A stretch of 10,760 nucleotides of DNA, from assembly GCA_015039465.1 (NCBI GenBank), contig MU130732.1, positions 1 to 10,760 of the forward strand. The letters run 5' to 3'. Every line of letters starts with the position of its first letter. The first letter of the stretch is position 1. The position numbers and the translations under genes are program-made. This document shows positions 7,645-10,760 of this stretch, piece after piece. A model generated the notes under the pieces. It was given only the letters and a program-made list of their open reading frames with translations. It was not told the DNA's origin and did not search any database. The stretch comes from Phlegmacium glaucopus. Taxonomy: Eukaryota; Basidiomycota; Agaricomycetes; Agaricales; Cortinariaceae.

Positions 7645-8503
7645 CTAACCCGAGTCGGTCTCCGACCCTGAAGAGACCCTGTGGACATCGGAGTCGTAGT
7701 CATAGACTTTCCCTGGAGAAGAATTTTAGTGATGATGTTCAAATCAAGAAAGATAGTAAAGTACACGTACGTTTTCGCATCTTCTTGATGTTACCTCCTT
7801 GTTGTCGGCGCGTCTCAGCCGTTCCAAGGATTGCCAACGGCTGCGCCGATGTCGATGCAGCCGGTGTCGACACAGCAGTTTGCACTGACACAGCAGATGG
7901 CGCTGGTGCCGGTGCGGGAATCACAGTGGGGACAGCCGACCCACCCGCTGTCATGCCTGTTACAAATAGTTGTGAAAAAAGATGGATGGATTGCGAAACC
8001 GACATACTTTCTATGACAGGCACTACATATACCGACGGGTCCTCCCTGGCTCTCTGCGGTTTCTGGATCCTGGGGGGACCCGAATGATAGTGTTTCGTCT
8101 GTTGAACTGACCCCACTTGGGGGTTTCCTGACGGGGGTCCCACCCCACCAGCTCCTGTATTGCTGATGGGACCCATCTGAGCGTAGGCTGGCTGGGTGCC
8201 CATGGAATGATTGCTTGGGCAATCATTCCATGACGATATATGTGCGTAATGGTATGGTTGTGAGGCCACCGTCATGGGGTGCCCTCTGTGGCGTTCGGTG
8301 CGAATAGGCCCGACGGTTGGGTGATAGTGGTATTGCTGACCCATCTGTTGATATCCAGGGCCTTGTGAGTGGTGAGTGGGTTGGAAGGGACCACCGTACG
8401 GCAGGAGAGGGAAAGGAAGCGGGGGAGGGGGAGGGAAAAGAAGTTGGAGATCAATAAATGGCGGGAGAAGCCAGTATGGTAGCCAAAACTGCGATGGGTC
8501 CAT
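7645..8503 (-). CDS. Proline-rich protein of unknown function, copy B (3 exons, ~249 aa)
   Basis: This is the paralogue of the minus-strand gene in unit A. The model is complement of 8503-8008, 7956-7771 and 7712-7645, with introns of 51 nt (GTATGT...ACAG) and 58 nt (GTACGTG...CTCCAG) at the same positions and phase as copy A. The copy A acceptor TTTGTAG is TTTGTAA here, and an AG three bases further on keeps the frame. Protein order: MDPSQFWLPYWLLPPF, PPPPPLPFPLLP, FQPTHHSQGP, MGQQYHYHP, TGAGGVGPPSGNPQ, Ala/Ser/Thr/Pro linker, KKMRKRK, YDYDSDVHRVSSGSETDSG, stop TAG. The first intron, if retained, also leaves an open frame. There is no known domain. A TATA-like box lies 45 nt upstream. Its intact state contrasts with the dead genes on both sides. 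Expression is not shown by the sequence. Confidence 0.6.
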
Positions 8504-8547
8504 GGATGAAACTGTGGGAGCTAGGGCAGGGATTCAAGCGAAGCAAG

Positions 8548-8556
8548 CTTTATATA
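8548..8556 (-). promoter_or_regulatory. TATA-like box of proline-rich gene copy B
   Basis: TATATAAAG on the minus strand, 45 nt upstream of the ATG at 8503, in a block shared with unit A (2447-2455). The unit B transposon inserted only about 20 bp further upstream, so it sits in the presumed promoter. Confidence 0.5.
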
Positions 8557-8569
8557 TGTTTTCTATTCG

Positions 8570-8577
8570 TGCACAAC
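8570..8577. repeat. Target site duplication, left copy
   Basis: TGCACAAC, identical to 8862-8869 and matching the single site TGCACAAT in unit A. Confidence 0.85.
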
Positions 8578-8861
8578 AGGACCCCTGAATACTCAGCCAG
8601 ATGCCTGATCTTTGGTGGGCGAAAAATTCCCACGGCTTTTCCTTTTAACTATGCATCGATTGAGAGATTGGGAACCATTTTCCAAAAAAAAATTAAGTCA
8701 AAGAAGCGAATTTTTATCCGGAAAATGCCCCAAAACCACAATTTTTATCCGGACACAAAAAAGGGCTCCTGAGGCTGCATTTTGTGTATTTCGCCTCCAC
8801 TCCGCCTGCGGCGCCTTTTGGGTGTGAAGATCAGACATTTGTCAGGATATTCGGGGGTCCT
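8578..8861. mobile_element. Non-autonomous inverted-repeat DNA transposon (MITE), possibly hAT-like
   Basis: The 284 bp element begins AGGACCCCTGAATA and ends TATTCGGGGGTCCT. The terminal inverted repeats run about 35 bp with 28 positions matching (8578-8612 against 8827-8861). It is flanked by identical 8 bp repeats TGCACAAC at 8570-8577 and 8862-8869, and unit A has the uninterrupted site. There is no transposase frame. Inside are two identical 14 bp direct repeats, AATTTTTATCCGGA, at 8709-8722 and 8740-8753. An 8 bp duplication is typical of hAT elements, but the terminal bases are not diagnostic, so the superfamily is tentative. Confidence 0.88.
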
Positions 8862-8869
8862 TGCACAAC
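8862..8869. repeat. Target site duplication, right copy
   Basis: TGCACAAC immediately after the transposon end, followed by TTACTGACAG as in unit A at 2477. Confidence 0.85.
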
Positions 8870-9030
8870 TTACTGACAGTGTATATCACAGGACAAATGA
8901 CTCATTCCCCCTGAACGACAATGCTGTAACGTCCCTTTTTTACTTCTTTAGCCTAGGCTTAATACGAACGCTGTTAGATCAATTTTGGGGTGTCATAAGA
9001 TAACATCAATCGCGTGTTTGAGGGTGCTAG

Positions 9031-9055
9031 AAAAAAAAAAAAAAAAAAAAAAAAA
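9031..9055. repeat. A25 homopolymer at the unit A/unit B structural breakpoint
   Basis: Twenty-five consecutive A residues follow GGGTGCTAG and precede GCTGTGTTATTCGG. Unit A has mixed sequence (GAATATTCCAATTAATATG) at this place and continues with the ~1.24 kb absent from unit B. The run could be the tail of a vanished retroelement insertion or simple expansion of an A-rich stretch. Confidence 0.9.
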
Positions 9056-9094
9056 GCTGTGTTATTCGGTGTTAGATGACTTATGATTAGATTG

Positions 9095-10460
9095 AATCCA
9101 GCATTTGGACCTCAACAAATGCGGGGACTAACCGAAGTCTTCGTAGAAAAGGCACTCGAGGTGAAATCATTTCACCCTGTGCGCGATCACATTGCATTTA
9201 TTAACACTAAAATCCCCAGGATTCAATTATCATTTCAATGCACTGACCAGCGACCCTGAGGAAAATGCCCTTACGAAAATCGTTTTCAACGATATTCAAG
9301 GTGGGAGCGAAATCAACTATTATGCCAATACTCAAAGCGGTATATTTTCCGCTGCGTTTCTTAGTTCGTACCAGTATTCGTCTCTAAACTTCTTTACCGT
9401 CTAATTGGCGTTGGATTACAGCCGACACCGAACGACACCGAGATGAGAAAGGCTTCTGCTATAATGCTTCGTATCGGATCTGATCTTCTGAAGCAAAGTA
9501 AAGCTTCCCATGAAGACGATAAGCGCAATAAATCGTCAGGCCGTAAAGATATTCTTTCGCTCCTGCCTCAAGCCAATGTCATGCAAGACCTCCCAGAAGC
9601 GTAACAGATGAAGAATGAAGATGTGCTAGCTCGTCTGTATAAACTCATTCTAGACCCATGTATTTACTCAATATACTCGCAGACTTTCCTCGTCGCTAGC
9701 CACAAAACAACAAGATACACACACGTGCGTTCCTCAGATATTCTACAATCATGTTATTAATGTTGACATAGTATCGCGATGGCATGGGAATTATATGCTC
9801 TAACTCATACTACGCAGGCGCAAACGAAATTTCGTCAAGAAGTGTCCAACGTGTCTACCGACAATCCAACAATAGACGATTTGAATGGGTTGCCTTACTA
9901 TCTAGACATCGTCGTACACGAGACTTTGCGTCTTTGTCCGCCAGTTTTAGCACGAGCTGCTGAAAAGGATGATTGCATTCCTCCTTAGCAAGGCGTTCAG
10001 GGAGAGGAATGGGATTGTCCGAAATGAAATTCGGTTGGGCTTTGATTCATATTGATGCCATTATATACTAATTTATTTTTCTTTGTGGGATAGGGTCAGA
10101 AAGGGTCAATCGATATTGGTACCTATTGTCCTCGTCAACCGAGATAAATCGATATGGCGGGAATATTTTACAGAGTTCAAGTTAGCTTCGTCCTCAAATT
10201 TCCTTCTCAATTGTTATACAACCAGGTTTCTCTTCAGGCCGCGAATGTTCCGGATGCTTGCCACATCTGCTCCTGGAGTCTGGGTCAAATGTATTGACAT
10301 TTATTGAGGCTTCCCGAGCTTGGATCGGCTATCGATTTTGACTTTTGGAGTGAGTCCTATGTTTTTATCTGGTTATATTCCATCGATCTCGGGTGCTAAA
10401 ATTGTTTCTTAGAATCAAAACCCTGCTGTTCACGATCAATAGAACTGTTCAAGTTGAATG
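9095..10460 (+). pseudogene. Cytochrome P450 pseudogene, unit B
   Basis: This is the paralogue of the unit A P450 pseudogene with the same exon pieces: NPAFGPQQMRGLTEVFVEKALEV, FNALTSDPEENAL, RKASAIMLRIGSDLLKQSK, KDILSLLPQANVMQDLPEA, VASHKTT, WELYALTHTTQAQTKFRQE, the ExxR motif ETLR (9920-9931), DDCIP, KGQSILVPI, VNRDKSIW, APGVW and RAWIGYRF. It keeps THTT and QANVMQ segments that unit A has lost. Shared lesions are TAA at 9602-9604, Lys for Glu at 9704-9706, the frameshift leading to TAG at 9986-9988, and Trp for the heme Cys at 10321-10323. Its own lesions include Ser for Gly in the I-helix motif and a splice donor changed from GT to AT at 9715. Confidence 0.9.
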
Positions 10461-10760
10461 AAGCGACAATCCATGATCTACGAGTTGCTATTCCCTTCGT
10501 CCGTATTCCCTTTGTCCGTATTGGCCGTCAAATTGAATTGAAAGTCACTTGTTATCGTGCTATATATGTTAGTGGAGTGCCCGAGCTTGGATCGGCTATC
10601 GATTTTCACTTTTGAAGTGAGTTCTATGTTTTTCTCTGGTTATATGTCGTCAATCTCGGGTCCTAAATCTGCTTTGCGTGTGAATAGAATCAAACCCCTG
10701 CTGTTCACAATCAATAGAACTCTGAATAAAGCGACAATCCATGATCTGCAAATTGTTATT
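10461..10760 (+). pseudogene. P450/ATG18 junction repeats at the window end (unit B, partial)
   Basis: From 10461 the ATG18 segment KRQSMIYELLFPSSV follows the P450 tail, exactly as at 5292. A second heme-loop exon (RAWIGYRF, Trp codon 10588-10590), its intron and IKPLLFTINRT follow, then [10 protein letters not shown] begins at 10739 and runs off the window. The last ~190 bases show no difference from 5402-5591. The ATG18 pseudogene of a third unit is expected to continue outside. Confidence 0.85.

Larger units (their letters stand above)
6004..10760 (+). repeat. Large direct repeat, unit B
   Basis: This is the second copy of the module in unit A, with the same gene order: ATG18 remnant, minus-strand proline-rich gene, P450 remnant, P450/ATG18 junction. 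The window ends in the middle of the ATG18 segment that in unit A leads on to 5592-6003, so a third unit probably follows. The arrangement is head-to-tail with no inverted part. Unequal recombination or replication slippage between repeats would explain it (inference). Confidence 0.92.

Noticed and set aside
1..10760. CRISPR array, tRNA or rRNA genes, biosynthetic cluster
   Set aside because: There are no regularly spaced identical repeats with unique spacers and no recognisable cloverleaf or rRNA sequence. The P450 copies are pseudogenes, so they do not indicate an active pathway.

Overview
The window looks like nuclear DNA of a basidiomycete fungus, probably an Agaricomycete. Reading frames are interrupted by many short introns of about 45-65 nt with GT...AG ends. 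The two recognisable protein families are a fungal autophagy PROPPIN (Atg18/WIPI type) and a fungal class II cytochrome P450. There are no bacterial operons or ribosome binding sites.

The dominant structure is a large direct duplication. Positions 1-5591 (unit A) align with about 6004-10760 (unit B), same orientation and same order: decayed ATG18 fragment (+), an uncharacterised proline-rich gene (-), decayed P450 (+), and a P450/ATG18 junction that is itself duplicated as an internal ~260 bp repeat. Window start and end both fall inside the repeat, so the array probably continues on both sides. By eye, identity is uneven: roughly 75-85% over the ATG18/proline-rich half, well above 90% over the P450 half, and no visible difference over the last ~190 bases.

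Region by region: 1-751 is the C-terminal half of an ATG18 pseudogene. 752-1514 has no recognised gene. 1515-2410 (-) is the proline-rich gene, copy A. 2477-3944 has no recognised gene but holds small hairpin and direct repeats. 3945-5290 is P450 pseudogene A. 5141-5660 is the internal repeat joining P450 and ATG18 exons. 5560-6825 is ATG18 pseudogene B. 6826-7644 has no recognised gene. 7645-8503 (-) is proline-rich gene copy B. 8578-8861 is a non-autonomous inverted-repeat transposon with an 8 bp target duplication that is absent from unit A. 9095-10460 is P450 pseudogene B. 10461-10760 starts the next ATG18 fragments.

The P450 copies share several inactivating changes (a nonsense codon, Glu to Lys in the I-helix motif, a frameshift, and Trp in place of the heme-ligand Cys), so the P450 was dead before the duplication. 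ATG18 is broken in every copy. The minus-strand proline-rich gene is different: all three predicted exons stay open in both units and every exon length difference is a multiple of three. It is the one part of the repeat that looks maintained as protein coding, and I do not recognise its family.
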